64,000 bases of DNA from Streptomyces liangshanensis. Lineage in GTDB: Bacteria; Actinomycetota; Actinomycetes; Streptomycetales; Streptomycetaceae. This document shows, one piece after another, positions 48,218-64,000 of this stretch. Position 1 is the first letter of the stretch. Each line of letters starts with the position of its first letter. Under the pieces are notes generated by a model. It saw only the letters and a program-made list of their open reading frames with translations, searched no databases and had not been told where the DNA came from. Both the position numbers and the translations under genes were made by a program. The stretch lies in NCBI RefSeq assembly GCF_011694815.1, contig NZ_CP050177.1, positions 6,889,501 through 6,953,500 of the forward strand, written 5' to 3'.

Positions 48218-48236
48218 TTAGGTAACCCTTACCTTA
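48218..48236. promoter_or_regulatory. Iron box 3 (NRPS promoter)
   Basis: TTAGGTAACCCTTACCTTA, a symmetric iron box 64 bp before the NRPS GTG. Between boxes 2 and 3 lies a GC-rich stretch that separates the divergent promoters. Confidence 0.85.
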
Positions 48237-48299
48237 GTATGGCGGCGACCCGGGCTCCACCGAACCGGGGACCGACCTGTCTGGGGAGGCGCGGCCACC

Positions 48300-64000
<15,701 letters not shown>

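Overview
The window is a high-GC actinobacterial chromosome segment, almost certainly from a Streptomyces. GC is extreme with strong third-position GC bias. GTG and TTG starts are common, and DmdR/IdeR-type iron boxes and a ydaO-type c-di-AMP leader before a cell-wall hydrolase are present. The biotin genes, clpP-like gene, urease operon and tripeptidyl aminopeptidase appear in the order I recall from the SCO1230-SCO1246 region of S. coelicolor. That makes the left part core chromosome rather than an island.

Layout. 1-2.6 kb: a carboxylic acid reductase cut by the left edge. 2.7-7.4 kb: biotin synthesis, with bioB-bioA-bioD leftward and bioF diverging rightward. 7.6-10.5 kb: a small RsbW-like ATPase, a secreted NlpC/P60 hydrolase under a c-di-AMP riboswitch, and a clpP-like gene divergent from an orphan Phd-type antitoxin gene across a 22-bp near-perfect palindrome. 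10.6-15.6 kb: ureABCFGD, interrupted by a repeat-filled ureF-ureG spacer. 15.8-21.7 kb: secreted tripeptidyl aminopeptidase, an NAD-dependent epimerase, an acyltransferase, a dihydrolipoyl dehydrogenase and an FGE-like protein.

21.7-31.1 kb: a carbohydrate-use locus. It has L-rhamnose mutarotase, a FadR-type GntR regulator, a secreted parallel beta-helix protein with two FN3 and two F5/8C domains, an enolase-superfamily dehydratase, and a sugar ABC importer without its own ATPase. Two near-identical 17-bp sites flank the divergent rhaM/gntR region and are probably the regulator's operators. 31.1-35.9 kb: a LysR regulator, an SDR, an operon of signal peptidase, secreted anchored protein and class F sortase, and an isochorismatase-like hydrolase. 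36.1-41.7 kb: an MMPL transporter with a two-component system, and a membrane-bound SpoIIE-type phosphatase. A perfect 30-bp palindrome lies before the MMPL gene.

41.7-64 kb: an iron-regulated hydroxamate siderophore cluster. It has an ornithine N5-hydroxylase, a formyltransferase, an acetylglutamate kinase paralogue (probably for ornithine supply), a FecCD-type importer, and a giant NRPS that runs off the right edge after more than 5,230 codons. Visible NRPS order is (C remnant)-A-MT-T | C-A(Ser)-T | C(degenerate)-A(hydroxyornithine)-MT-T | C-A-T | C... Three iron boxes sit at the three promoter positions. The product looks like an N-methylated, serine-containing hydroxyornithine peptide, near the scabichelin/turgichelin type as I recall it, but its exact structure cannot be read from this window.
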